NCBI GenBank assembly: GCA_964017195.1
Contig: OZ024887.1
Span: 66,206,228-66,270,227, forward strand
Direction of reading: 5' to 3'
Length of the DNA stretch: 64,000 bases
Origin: Siderastrea radians
Lineage: Eukaryota; Cnidaria; Anthozoa; Scleractinia; Rhizangiidae
How positions within the stretch are numbered: position 1 is the stretch's first letter; every line of letters begins with the position of its first letter. The translations under genes and the position numbers were made by a program. The notes under the pieces are model-generated. The model was given only the letters and a program-made list of their open reading frames with translations, did not search any database and was not told where the DNA came from. Below, piece by piece: positions 32,401 to 42,537 of the stretch.

Positions 32401-33064
32401 AATCTGCTGCTTCTCCTTGTTTGTCCCCAATTTCTTTTCTTATCACAAGTGCTTTCTGAAGATATTCTTCAGCCTTGACATATTCACCAAGAGCTTGAAA
32501 CACAGTTCCTAGGTTTCCGTAAGATGATGCTTCTCCTTCCTTGTACCCAGTTTCTTTTGTGATCACTAGTGCTTTATGAAGATATTCTTCGGCCTTGACA
32601 TATTCACTCATAGAATAAAAGACAGTCCCTAGGTTTACGTAACATACTCCTTCTCCAAATTTGTCGCCACTTTCTGTCATGATGGTGAGCGCTTTTTTAT
32701 TAAGCTCTGCCGCTTCTTTATATTTACCTAGACGATGATACGATTGCGCCAGTTTTAAGCTAACTTTTCCCTCTTCGTCTTTTCTATCACACTCGTTGAG
32801 TAAGACCAGCAGCTTCGAGCCACATTCTATCGCACTTGTGAGATCACTTTTGATAATATCGTAACCCTTAAATATTACACTATATATGGGAATGCGAAGT
32901 TGTTTTAGGAATTCTTCTTCTTTGTTCAGAGCTTTGTTGTTGAGGAGAATCAAGCATTCCCGGCATAATTTCATGCCCTTTCGGACACGATTGGTGTTGA
33001 GAAGGAAAGTGGCAACGAGCAATCCAATAAAGATGGCTTGTACAACTTCGAATATGTTTTCCAT
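29441..33064 (-). CDS. TPR-CHAT protein (caspase-like peptidase domain), single exon
   Basis: An intact 1207-residue protein encoded in one exon. Residues 8-23 form a hydrophobic N-terminal anchor. Residues 100-700 are fifteen TPRs of exactly 40 residues, fourteen of them close copies of YGNLGTVFQSLGEYVKAEEY plus a KALVIxKEIGDKxGEA helix; a degenerate repeat follows (701-740). After a linker containing an acidic stretch (908-920), residues 925-1205 form a CHAT domain: VPFAAL, PLPGARKEAE, the catalytic-type His in HFAAHG (H1066) and Cys in VVLSCCHSARG (C1113). CHAT domains are caspase-clan peptidases in bacterial TPR-CHAT proteins and in coral/amphioxus TTC28-like proteins. Start: CATGG context with G at -3. 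Substrate unknown; probably membrane-anchored and ligand-activated through the TPRs (inference). Confidence 0.85.
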   Translation of the reverse strand: MENIFEVVQAIFIGLLVATFLLNTNRVRKGMKLCRECLILLNNKALNKEEEFLKQLRIPIYSVIFKGYDIIKSDLTSAIECGSKLLVLLNECDRKDEEGKVSLKLAQSYHRLGKYKEAAELNKKALTIMTESGDKFGEGVCYVNLGTVFYSMSEYVKAEEYLHKALVITKETGYKEGEASSYGNLGTVFQALGEYVKAEEYLQKALVIRKEIGDKQGEAADYGNLGAVFQSLGEYVKAEGYLQRALVIRKEIGDKQGEAADYGNLGTVFQSLGEYVKAEEYHQKALVIRKEIGDKNGEALSYGSLGTVFQSLNEYVKAEEYHQKALVITKEIGNKQGEASSYGNLGAVFQSLGEYVKAEEYIQKALVITKEIGNKNGEATDYGNLGTVFKSLGEYVKAEDYHQKALVIRKEIGDKQGEASSYGNLGTVFHSLGEYVKAEQYLQKALVITKEIGNKQGEASSYGNLGTVFQSLGEYVKAEEYHQKALVITKEIRDKQGEASSYGNLGTVFQSLGKYVKAEEYLQKALVLRKEIGDKKGEAADYGNLGTVLQSLGEYIKAEEYHQKALVITKEIGNKQGEASSYGNLGTLLQSSGEYVKAEEYHQKALVIRKEIGDKNGEASSYGNLGTVFQSFSEYVKAEDYLQKALVIRKEIGDKNGEAVDYGNLGYVFIRLGEYAKAKEYYKKALKICKANGCMSVQFYCHANMARAFLLEGNIHEAVSRLSLSIGMLEKMRGFLRDVDEYKISLLDEHRYTYLLLSALYCATGKPYETLYVVEFGRARALADIMSAQYSVEKEISISQPQSWVGIEKIMKKESNSTCLYISYYGQQIFLFILKPSTTIVLRQVDVNDCFSTAKIVRSVDDVFADEALRHFYILPHDHCEDRSLFPSNASHLPHVSSEKNGLEASRLVEQEEDENKHLEPPTLAQCYQMIIAPVADLLGEPEIIIVPDRVFYKVPFAALKDENEKYLSETFRIRIVPSLTTLKLIQDSPADYHSQTGALIVGEPAVSRVYYKGSVEKLCPLPGARKEAEMIGRLIGAQPLLGGHATKQAVLQSIHSVSLIHFAAHGNAERGEIALAPSRSTYRIPQEQEYLLTMAEISQVRLRAKLVVLSCCHSARGQIRSEGVVGIARAFLGSGARSVLVALWALQDEATEQFMSRFYEHLVRGESASESLHQAMKWMRGNGYSDMGQWAPFMLIGDNVRFDFIK
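30965..32644 (-). repeat. Fourteen tandem 120-bp TPR-coding units
   Basis: The fourteen TPRs are nearly identical at DNA level too: CCTAGGTTTCCGTAA recurs every 120 bp, with most third positions conserved. The first and last units are more divergent. This points to unequal exchange or gene conversion keeping the array uniform. Confidence 0.9.
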
Positions 33065-33082
33065 GACAGTTTTTTCTAGCAG

Positions 33083-33115
33083 CTAAAGAGACAAAAATGA
33101 AACAAATGAAAAGAA
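33083..33115 (-). promoter_or_regulatory. Candidate 3' splice site in the 5' UTR of the TPR-CHAT gene
   Basis: On the minus strand TTTCATTTTTGTCTCTTTAG lies 18 bp upstream of the ATG: a good pyrimidine tract plus AG. This suggests an upstream non-coding exon and that the promoter is further away. Confidence 0.45.
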
Positions 33116-33571
33116 ATCCAGTTTTGTAGACAGTCTAGTCATAGAGCAACCGGATAGCTGTATTTGTTTTAGTGTTATAAGATAAATGGACATCTCAGAA
33201 ATAGAACTTTAAATCTACGTCCTGTTTTGATCCTTGGTAAAAAAGACCCGCCACTATATTCGTAAAGAGATGAGAGAGCTCCACGAGGGTCTGAATGGGG
33301 TTTAGTGTTTAGTGTTATTTGCCCAAAATGTTTAGTGATTTGTGTTAAATTGGCCAATATTTTAATGTTTACGGTTTTCGGAGAAAATACTGTTTAGTGT
33401 TTAGAAGGTTTTTCCTAAAAAAATAATCATAGCCTTTTAGCATTGTAAATAGTTATCTGCTCCGCTGAAATCGCTAATAAAATCGCCATAATGCCCTAAC
33501 TTTGAGCCTACGATCTAAGGGGCAGTTTAAAGGGGCAGTAGTCTCTTTTCTCTACCCGTACCCATGCCCAT
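33116..33571. other. Upstream region with a GTTTAGTGTT repeat
   Basis: 33270-33420 carries GGGTCTGAATGGGG followed by repeated GTTTAGTGTT words. Inverted relatives lie at 44880-44992 and 60868-60920 (GTGTTAAGTGTTATCGAG plus CCCCCATTCAGA). An interspersed repeat family; no gene. Confidence 0.4.
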
Positions 33572-33574
33572 CCT

Positions 33575-33727
33575 GACTCGTCCCCAGTCGTCTTCATGTT
33601 GCGCGACGCGCGCGGCACGGGAGCGGGAGGTGTGATGTCCTTTCCCCTTCCCATCACCCCTTGCTATCACACCTCGCGGTTCCGTGCCGCGCGCGTCACG
33701 CGACATGAAGACGACTGGGGACGAGTC
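33575..33727. repeat. Long hairpin (about 60-bp arms)
   Basis: GACTCGTCCCCAGTCGTCTT and CATG(T)(T)GCGCGACGCGCGCGGCACGG in the left arm pair with the right arm ending GAAGACGACTGGGGACGAGTC. The loop is about 35 bp. It lies about 145 bp upstream of the ATG at 33872. Confidence 0.75.
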
Positions 33728-33871
33728 GGATGCCCATCAGTATTTTGGGGAAACCTGGAGACCAATAGCGTACCAAGAGCCCGCGATCCTTTGGACAGAG
33801 TCGCGTGCGAACTTGGAACTCAAGGTCAAATCGGTCAAAAGCAGGGGGTAAATTTAAAGCCAAAAAACAAC

Positions 33872-34437
33872 ATGGCGGCATCCGGTGTTGTTAAAGTTCT
33901 AGTGAGCTTCTATAGAAGCGGAGAGGATTCTGCTTTCGAAAGGCATAGAAGCAGGGTCACGTTTGACCTTGTAAAGCAATCCATCGTGGCAACCGGAAAG
34001 AAACGTCTGACGGAATTTCTTGGGCCGTGAAGGAGTTGGTTGACAGATATCGCCCTATGAGGCAAAGAACAGTGCACAGTGAGACCACCAAAGACAGAGC
34101 AAGAGCGTTGCCGCCAGCAGTATATTCCAGTCAACCTTCTTGTACGAAGGTGATATTCCGTGAGGATTCACAAGACCATTCAGTGACTCAAAATCAACAA
34201 GAAATCGAGCAGAATATGCCGCCAGTTGCAGATCACGACCATAACGCAACCGGAGTCACATTTGTGGACGATAGCCAAGTTTCAGTTGTTGCTGTTCGTG
34301 AAACAACTGATCTACCTGTGCAAGAGGATGAATATGACACCGACTCAGACAGCAATAGGGAGGATGACACCCCACCTGACATAACGGTCACCAGGTCTGG
34401 TCGAGCCATCCGCGCTCATTTTCGCCTTGATTTGTAA
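33872..34437 (+). pseudogene. Acidic-tail ORF pair ending in TRSGR, frameshifted
   Basis: ATG at 33872 in a good context (ACATGG) opens MAASGVVKVLVSFYRSGEDS and continues to 34030. A second frame (34027-34437), overlapping by 4 bp, carries on with ELVDRYRPMRQRTVHSETT and ends with an acidic stretch (DEYDTDSDSNREDD) and TVTRSGRAIRAHFRLDL. The two parts probably form one protein of about 185 residues broken by a frameshift. The end resembles another acidic/TRSGR ORF at 49741-50058 (minus strand), within a transposon. No known family recognised; likely transposon-encoded. Confidence 0.4.
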
Positions 34438-36110
34438 GAACATCAGGACGATCAGGTGTGCACACATCCATGAGCTTTTGACCGGACAAGAAAATGATTA
34501 ATTAAACAATTTTGCCAGGTAAATTATTATGTCAAAGTGTAAGCTCTATAAAAACACTGATTCAGCTTTTACTGAGTTTCTAAATACCAATATTTCACAG
34601 CTCAACAAATTTACAAAGAGTTGACCCTCCAGCCAGATTGGACAGATTGAAGCTTGCAATATGTCTGAAAAGAGTTTTCATATTCGAGGGCATAACGGAA
34701 ACTGGCGCTGAAAAGTTCGTGGTTCATATACGTCATATACATGTAAATTTAGCAAGGAAGGAATTACGTCTGTCATTTTTGTTGAGCATTTAATGGTAAA
34801 TAATATCCCAAGTTATGATGTAAACAAGAAAGCCCATTGGGTATTTTAACCGGCCATTCTGACCCTCCCCACCCCTAGGTTTCACAAATGTTAGTGCGAT
34901 CCTCTATTTATACGAACCGGCGTGACGAAAAGTGTGATTGTGTGACACAATAGTTTGACTATAACGTTACTGAATGACGTAATGCTTAAACTCTGATGAC
35001 TCAGCTTATCTTCTTATCGCTTTTATTTGTGCTGAAAAACGCAAATTCACTCAAACGTTGAATGTCGATATAAATTCGTCCACAACTGAGAATGCTCACA
35101 CCGGGACGACGAAGTATTTACTGTTGTGCCTAGACCTTAAATACAAACAGTGAACATAGCAGTAGAATCAAAATATAACGCTTGATAAACACGAGCTTGA
35201 GCAGATCGCCAGAGTATGGGGCACGTTAAGGCATATCTCATGACGTGATGTTTAAATCTGGTTTGCTAACCCGGGAATCCCCTTGCAAAAGTAAACAAGC
35301 GAGCGGGGACGAAAGTCGCCCACGTCTTTGAAAGCTAACGCGCCTGTCGAGCCGCAATCGATTTCGCGCTCACTCGCTTGTTTTTCTTTTCCTTCACTAT
35401 CTCTGAACGGAAAGAGAGACTGCTCGTAGCCTTTAGCGTACACCACACGCAAACCACACAAATCCGTCGATAATATTCAGATATTTTCGTTCTTTCAATG
35501 CAAAAAGACTCGTAACACCTACCCTATTAATTGATCTCCTTATTTAATGACGATTCCTTCGTATCAACTTCTCGCCTCAAATAAACATTCATCTCTCTCC
35601 GTTCACAAGTCAGAACTATCATGATGGTGCAATCCACTAATATTGCATCATCATACTAGTACCAATTCCTTCTCTTCCTAGCCCACGCCGGCAAAACGCA
35701 ACTGTCCTTTTTGTGCGCTGCGAAATACAAGTTAGCCAATCAGAAACCTTACAATCCACTTCGCAAACCACCCCCCCCCCATAAAACGCAGCACAATGTT
35801 ACACCGCTCCTATACAAAACGCAACTTTCAAAGCAAATCACATTCACAGAACCGTGATATGCTCCTGACATTCACAAATCCTTCTGACTCCCACATTTTT
35901 ACACACTCAAAATGTCAATCCCAATAAAAAAAAACCCTGCGCTAAAAAAATTTTCGCCATAACCACTAACTAGATCAGACAACACAGCCAATTCCGCATT
36001 CCATCCTATTAGCTGCTTTACTCAATTGCGCATGCGTTTTACAAGACAAATACAAAAAACCCCAAACTTAACAACCCTTCGTCGTTGATATCTTAAATAC
36101 TGTAAATTTA
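34438..36110. other. Intergenic stretch with small foldback repeat
   Basis: AAACAAGCGAGCGGGGACGA at 35292 pairs imperfectly with CGCTCACTCGCTTGTTT at 35366-35383, a foldback MITE-like unit. The rest is AT-rich with no supported gene. Confidence 0.4.
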
Positions 36111-37448
36111 ACCTGCGATCAGGCCGAATTTTAGCATCGCTCTCATATTCTCTTACGTGGGTCGCTCGCTAAAATAGGACCTGATACAATCTCTCACAGG
36201 AGTTCGTGTCGGCGGCCAAATTTTGGCCGCGGGAATCTCGCAATCTGATTGGCCCTTTCCCAACGGAAGTAAATTGTCTCTGAGACTTGCTCACAATTTT
36301 CAATCCGACCGGCCAAGGAACAAGTCTGCCGAGGTAAACGTGTCGCTCAAAGATATTCTCGTCGTTCTAGGAGAATTGTGATCATTTCTTTCTCTCCTGA
36401 GAATGGCGTCCGGTTTGACGCAAGCTGTCTCTCACTCAGAGCAGAGAAGTACAGCAACAGTGAAGTATGTATCCCGTTTTATCGCATCGTGTCTCCAAAT
36501 TTTCATTTGAAGGCTTTCAGCTAGTATTGAAAATATAAGCAGAGTAGTGGTTGTATCGGCGTTTTACGAAACAAAACGAACAGCAAGTATCTTTCGCCAA
36601 GAGTGATCAACAAGTCAACCGATAATTCCGTAAACTTAACGATAAGCTGATGTTTAGTGAGAGCCGCACTCAGCGAGATGCTATATTTATTTTTACCTAA
36701 GTAATAAAGACTTTCAGTTTATTCATTCAGTGTCAATAATGTCGTTTTAATGATCTCTGACATTGATATCAAAGGATCTGACTAGGTTTATAATAAATGT
36801 TCTTCGTTTTAAAATTCGCTGCTGTTTAGAGATGAAATTCGCTGGTAATCTCAAATATTTATCACTTCTGGAACTAAATTAAATTACAAAACACTCGTTT
36901 GTTTATAAACGGTTTTATTGATATCTTTTTTCTAAAGAGTGAAACTGAAGGTATTTCTCTTAATTTCCCAAGGTATTTTACGCAGAAAATCGGTGACAAA
37001 TGCGTAGAGAATATTTCCGGATACCACCTGAAATGAGAAAGGATTCAAACATGCAGCATATTTTGGTACATGACAACCTCGTCGTGTTCTGAATTTTCAT
37101 TCAGTTTCAGCTCAGACAGAGCAACTATGTACAATATCGGAGCGCGTACCTTCAAGTTGTAAATTTGAACGCTAGTGCCAAGATTTATCGTAGCCTGTGA
37201 TTTTCTTATTTTTGCCGACATTTGAGGACTTTTTGCCAATGCCATTACATACACATATGGGAAATTTGCATACCGAGGAGCGTGCAAGCAAAACAAATTT
37301 TGATTGGCCGTTTTGTTGAATGTCAATCAATCAAAAAAGTGGGCGGCAGACGTTCCGTAGAAGAATTGTATCAGGCCCTATTTTTCGTTTCGCCCTTCCC
37401 GCCGGAATGTTTTACCGAGCGAAACGAAAATAGAGCCTGATCGCAGGT
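36111..37448. mobile_element. 1.34-kb TIR element with TACTGTAAATT flanks
   Basis: Termini ACCTGCGATCAGGC and GCCTGATCGCAGGT are perfect inverted repeats. TACTGTAAATTTA (36098-36110) and TACTGTAAATTAA (37449-37461) flank it, suggesting a target duplication of about 9-13 bp. An ATG at 36403 (MASGLTQAVSHSEQRSTATV) runs to a possible donor GAA|GTATGT and may be a first exon. No transposase. Confidence 0.65.
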
Positions 37449-37504
37449 TACTGTAAATTAAAAGAAAAGAACACACGAAGGTAACATTCAGCAGACTAAT
37501 ACAG

Positions 37505-39816
37505 TCAGGAGCCATAATCGGGGATGGAGACCGTAACTAACTGCCATTTTCAGTATTGGCGTTGGCCCCATCGAAAAAGACAAATGTGCTATTATTAGCA
37601 AAAATTGCGCCATCGCGCGTGACACACGCGCGTGTGTGTTGCGAGGACTCCGCGCAGAGAAAAACAAACAAAATGGCGTCGGAAATTACCTTTGTTGGAG
37701 ATGAATAAATTCAATTTCTGTCATCAGTGTCACTTCCTAATTTGAGGCAAGCCCTTGGGGAGAACTTTCTGGATAGTGACTCTGGATATGAGGATTATAC
37801 AGTGATTCCGATGATAGCAGTGAGAATATTTTAGAAAAATCCTGTGGCGAAGATGTGTCGGCCATGTCGGACGAGGACTTCCCCGTTAGACGGAAGAAAC
37901 GTTTTACGGGCAAAAATGGCGTCGAACTACGAAAAAATCAGTTGAAGGCGAATCAGGCAGAAAAAGGGAAAATACTTCTCGAATATATATTCCTCTGAGG
38001 ACGTACAGAGATTGAAGGGCAGCCACAAAGACTGTAAAATGAGTAACGCACTGATAAATCGTTGTCACTTTTTTCACTGCAAGAAAAATAGTAACATATA
38101 TTCAAATACCGAGTCAGCAAAGAAAATGTCTGTCGAGATTTCTCAGCGTATGTTTTCTGAAATAATGCCCGCCTTTACCGAAATGGCCGAAATGTTTATA
38201 ATGAAGACCAAGAATAGTGAAAAGCGCGCCTTGTTTTCAATCAAATGCTCTCGTGGTGCGTTATCAATCGTCGACAAAATAAAGAACTGGAAAAGCACCA
38301 AGAGAAAAAAACTACTTCCGTCGATGAGAAGGAGAAAGATGAAGTGAAACTCCATGCTGCCCTAGTACTTAATATTACTTTCTGGGCAATTTACGAACCT
38401 AGAAGGGATACATAGCGCAGTGGATGCGGCAAGGGTTTCAACGACAGAGTGAGCTTAATTATTTTTCTCTGCCAGCAACCCGGCGAGAAAAATCACTTTG
38501 TATCGAAGCAAAATTAAGAAGAAATTACGACTGAACGTCACTGAGACACAAATCTAAGTTGTTTCAGAGTGCTTGATTTCTTAGGACGAAAAGAAACTGT
38601 AGAAATAGAATTTTAAGCATTTAGCGCTTTGTTTACCATTTCTTTCATCGTCCAGTCAATCACTTGTTCTTAAAATTTCACAAACAGCAGGTTTCATACG
38701 GAAGGCTTTGACTCCGAAATATCGAGACAAGACAAAATAAAGCACAGTAAAATTGGAAAGAAGCATTTAATAAAAATTGTCACACTTTTTATGGCGAGTC
38801 AGTACAAAAATCATGCAACAGTCTGAACGACAAGCATTAGACAAATCCAGTACCAGAAAAGGCGACATTTTTTTGGCTATACCACACAAAATTGACACTG
38901 GTTTACCTGTACTCGTTGTGGCTCTATCTGTGTTCCCTTGAGCGCAGCTCCAGACATTTAGACACAAGTAGGATGCCATGTAAAATACGTCAGTTGAATC
39001 GCTTTCACAGTTGTTTGAGTGTTATTTTCACCATTCCGTCGGCAGGCTCTAAACTAAGAAAAACTGCGTTTTGTGGTTTGCGTTTAAAAAGTAAGATGGT
39101 GAATTCTAATGTTCCTCACCTCCGTAGTCTTGTTTCCGTGAGCTGCATAGTAATTATCGTTCAAGTTTAATTATTAATCCTGTCTTCAGTTCGATCAAAC
39201 AAACACATGATGGCTCCGTTGTCAGCGTTGTGCGAACGGAGCGATTTCAAACTCGTTCATTTGAACTCCCGCAGCCATAACGGTGAGATTGTACAGCTTC
39301 AATCCACTTTGAACGACGATTACAACAATTTTCAGGAAAAATCAAACACGTACCACATTTCAGAGCCCATAATTGGGAGGTTTTTCCCAGACCTTGTGCT
39401 TGTACGTTCACTTCGGAGCAGTTTCATTGATTCATTCAGCTCCGTAAAGAAACGCTACAACACATCGCAAGGTTTTCGCGCCTTTTTCGGTCAGTTATGT
39501 GATCGCGATCGATTCTTGTTCCCTTTTATCTCGGAGTTTCTCTCTCTTTTTTTCTCTTTCTTGATTTTATAGCAATTAGTGATTGCGTTTTTAATAATAA
39601 AAACAATTGTGTACTCGGGCATACCGGATATCAAATAATTATAACCATCTTGGTCATATCCAGCACGCCCTCGTTGTACGCAAATTTGCGTGTAGCCACG
39701 CGCGTTTATGACGTAGAGGGTGGCGCAATTTTTTCTAAAAATAGCACATTTGTCTTTTTCGATGGGGCCGCGTGGACCCCACGCTTACGGTCTCCGTCCC
39801 CGATTATGGCTCCTGA
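37505..39816. mobile_element. 2.3-kb inner TIR element with 5-bp TACAG duplication
   Basis: Termini TCAGGAGCCATAATCGGGGA and the inverted TCCCCGATTATGGCTCCTGA extend inward past GGCCCCATCGAAAAAGACAA. TACAG flanks both sides (37500-37504, 39817-39821). Contains decayed coding-like stretches (ATG at 37673; EDVSAMSDEDFPVRRKKRF at about 37850) and a basic ORF at 38012-38347. A solo terminus of the same type lies at 45672-45695. Confidence 0.7.
38012..38347 (+). CDS. Unrecognised basic ORF in the inner TIR element
   Basis: 111 codons, with a helical, K/R-rich C-terminus (KIKNWKSTKRKKLLPSMRRR). It follows an out-of-frame acidic stretch, so it may be the C-terminal half of a broken transposon protein. 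No domain recognised. Confidence 0.25.
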   Translation: MKGSHKDCKMSNALINRCHFFHCKKNSNIYSNTESAKKMSVEISQRMFSEIMPAFTEMAEMFIMKTKNSEKRALFSIKCSRGALSIVDKIKNWKSTKRKKLLPSMRRRKMK

Positions 39817-40752
39817 TACAGTACAACCCAAAAATAATGCACGCGCAAGAAGTGGCGCAAGAAGCTCTTGCGCCGCAAGAACACGCAAGCCGGCGGAAGA
39901 AGTGAAAGTGCTATGTTTTTGCGGTTTACCCGCAAGAACATTCGAAGCGCAAGAAGCTGAAAATCTAGCCGCAAGAACCCGCAAGAAGTTACTAATGTTA
40001 CCGCAAGCCGCAAGAAGGCGCAAGAAGTACTGCGGGTCCAGCCGAAGAAACTTGTAGTGCTCGTGTTAGTGTGAGGTAATTTGCAAAAGTAATGAGAGCG
40101 AATGTCGCGCTCTATTCTCTTTGAAATATCGCTGAGCTTTCGAGCGATTTTTCGCCGCGTTGGCGCGACAATTCGCCAAGTCAAGCGAAAGTTCGCAAGG
40201 CTAATCAAAAACTCAAGGAAGCAAATGTTCGAACAACCGAAGTATCGAAGAAAATTCACGAGACGAAATGGAATATCCGCCAGCTTTCCGACTGCAAGAC
40301 AAAACAACCGGTAAACATGATCTCCGGCACATGACAAAACATGAACAATTTTTTTAAGCGTGTCTGATACGGTAATACGGGTTCAACTCAGAACTGACTC
40401 AATTCAGTTTTTTATTCCATCAAAGAAATAGAAACAAAAAAGTCCAAAAGCTGTAATTGTGGCAAACTGCGCGAACTCTTCTTTGACAGGCAAGACAAGA
40501 CAAGACTTATACGTGCAGGAAGTCATGCCATCTCGTGGGTGAACTCGTCAAGAATCCCTGCATCTTTACCACTTTAATTTCCCAGCAAAAAAAAGGAATA
40601 CTCGAAGAAATAGCATAGACATATGATTTCAACTACACATTCGCCTTTCGACACAGCTTGCTGCCCGGGGCTTGCTGTTTTGACGGCTTAGAGAACTGCT
40701 CATGCATTGCGTTACAAAATGTCATTCATGCAAATCGTACCAAATTTGCATA

Positions 40753-42176
40753 CAGTGTGTTGCCCAGTTTTCGTACACTTGAGTTTGTAGTCGCTATATC
40801 TTTTCGTCTTTGAGATGAAAATTTCTGAAGTTTCTTTTAAAGATAGCCCATTTACTTACCTTCGATATAAAAAACGATTGGCCGCTTGATCGACGTATGT
40901 TCAAAATTATGCCATTTTTTCCAAAACTCCTAAGTTGCCCAGTCTTCGTACACCTGGCCCAGTTTTCGTACATCGACAAAGCAATATTTCTCCACGAAAA
41001 CGCTCGACGCAAACCGATGTGTCAGCCACCCTGCTGAGTGTTTATCGTGTTTTCTCTTCGATTTGTGAATAAATATCGGCTTAGCGACCAATAATTGGTG
41101 TAAATAGCAAATGGTTATTCTGGGGGTGGATGTTTAATCGATCCTGCAGTGCTGATTTTTTGGTCCGTCACTTAATTGGGCGGCTTTTCGTACGCTCAAT
41201 CCACTGTCTCGTACGTCATTTACTGCCTTGGTAAAGGTAGTTGACAGGTTACTATTCTACGTATTACAGCTGTTAAGAAAAGGCCTGTATAAGATTCGAC
41301 GTTTTCCTTCCGTTTCCGCTTTCCCCTTTAAAATAGCAAACGCTTTACTTCCGTTTCCGCTTACGCTTGCTTTTCTTAGCTACTTTTGTAAATGTTTATT
41401 AGAATCGCAACAGAGTGAAAAAAATCGGTAAAACTGGTAAACTAACGATATTTCAAGGTGTATGTCAACATTCTATGCATAGACATCTACCTTAGTTAAT
41501 TATTTGACGATTTAGATTGTTTGCGCGGGATTAAGTTTATGAAATATTCGTGACCTTTGCATGACCTGGATGTAAAGCGTCGCTGTTATACCACAACAAA
41601 TACATGTAGTGTATTGTACTTTGGAAGGATTGTTGTGTAATCTTTGCTGCACTTGCGACTTATTAGTTTTCGAACAGTAAAGTTTAAAATTCAGTTCTTT
41701 AACTTATTTCAAAATGGGTTTTGAGAAAGGCGCAGCTAAGTGTACGAAAACTGGCACAGTAGGTCGAAATGTATGCGAAGATTCTCACCGCTAAAACTCA
41801 GGAGCAGTTCAACTTGAGCTGGTGTTGAAAGATTTTCCATTCACTTTCATCTTTTATCTATCATCTGTCCAAAAATCATGAAGTTCCGTGCAAAATTACC
41901 TACAAAACGGGCTATTTGTTTATCTACAATACCTTTACTGTGCAGTGAAAAGTGCAAATATTAGCCGCTAAACTTTTACTCACCTCGAAAGAAATTGTCC
42001 GCACTGACCTGCTTCTTCGTCAAAAAGCCCGGCAAAACCGGCAATTTATAGCTGAAATGTTCCTTTTATTTTTGGAATTCTTCGGTTGACGAAGATTTAA
42101 ATGACCGACGAAAATAATCAAATAAAGTTCTTTTTGTACGAAAACTGGGCCCGTACGAAAACTGGGCAACATACTG
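40753..42176. mobile_element. 1.42-kb mariner-type element nested in the outer element
   Basis: CAGTGTGTTGCCCAGTTTTC at the left and GAAAACTGGGCAACATACTG at the right are flanked by TA (40751-40752, 42177-42178). The word CCCAGTTTTCGTACA is repeated subterminally (40934, 40959) and inverted at 41739 and 42136. Non-coding. Confidence 0.75.
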
Positions 42177-42537
42177 TACGGCAGATTTGTGTTTACTCAG
42201 GTTAGAATTGACGTGTCGAATTTCTTTCAGATCGCGGAGTTTTAGTTTCCTTCAGACTTCTTAGGTTTACTTCGAAGTTTTAAAATGTGATATCGACTTC
42301 AGCGTAATGAATGAAACTATTTTTAAAAACATAATGTGTTTTTCCAATTAAGACTTTTGAACAGGTGAATGTCGGTTCATTAATAATGTGACTGATGGAC
42401 TGTGCTTTGCCGTTGTTCCTTATTTAAGTGAAATAAATCGAGCGAAATCTTTCGCGCCGCTAAGCGTACCGCATGTCTGGGATTCCGGGACACATAATTA
42501 ACAATTATCCTGCGAAATCGCGCGGAATATCTCCTGT

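Noticed and set aside
29441..33064. Bacterial contamination as source of the TPR-CHAT gene
   Set aside because: Although intronless in its coding part, it has animal-type start context, a candidate 5' UTR splice site and flanking animal repeats on both sides.
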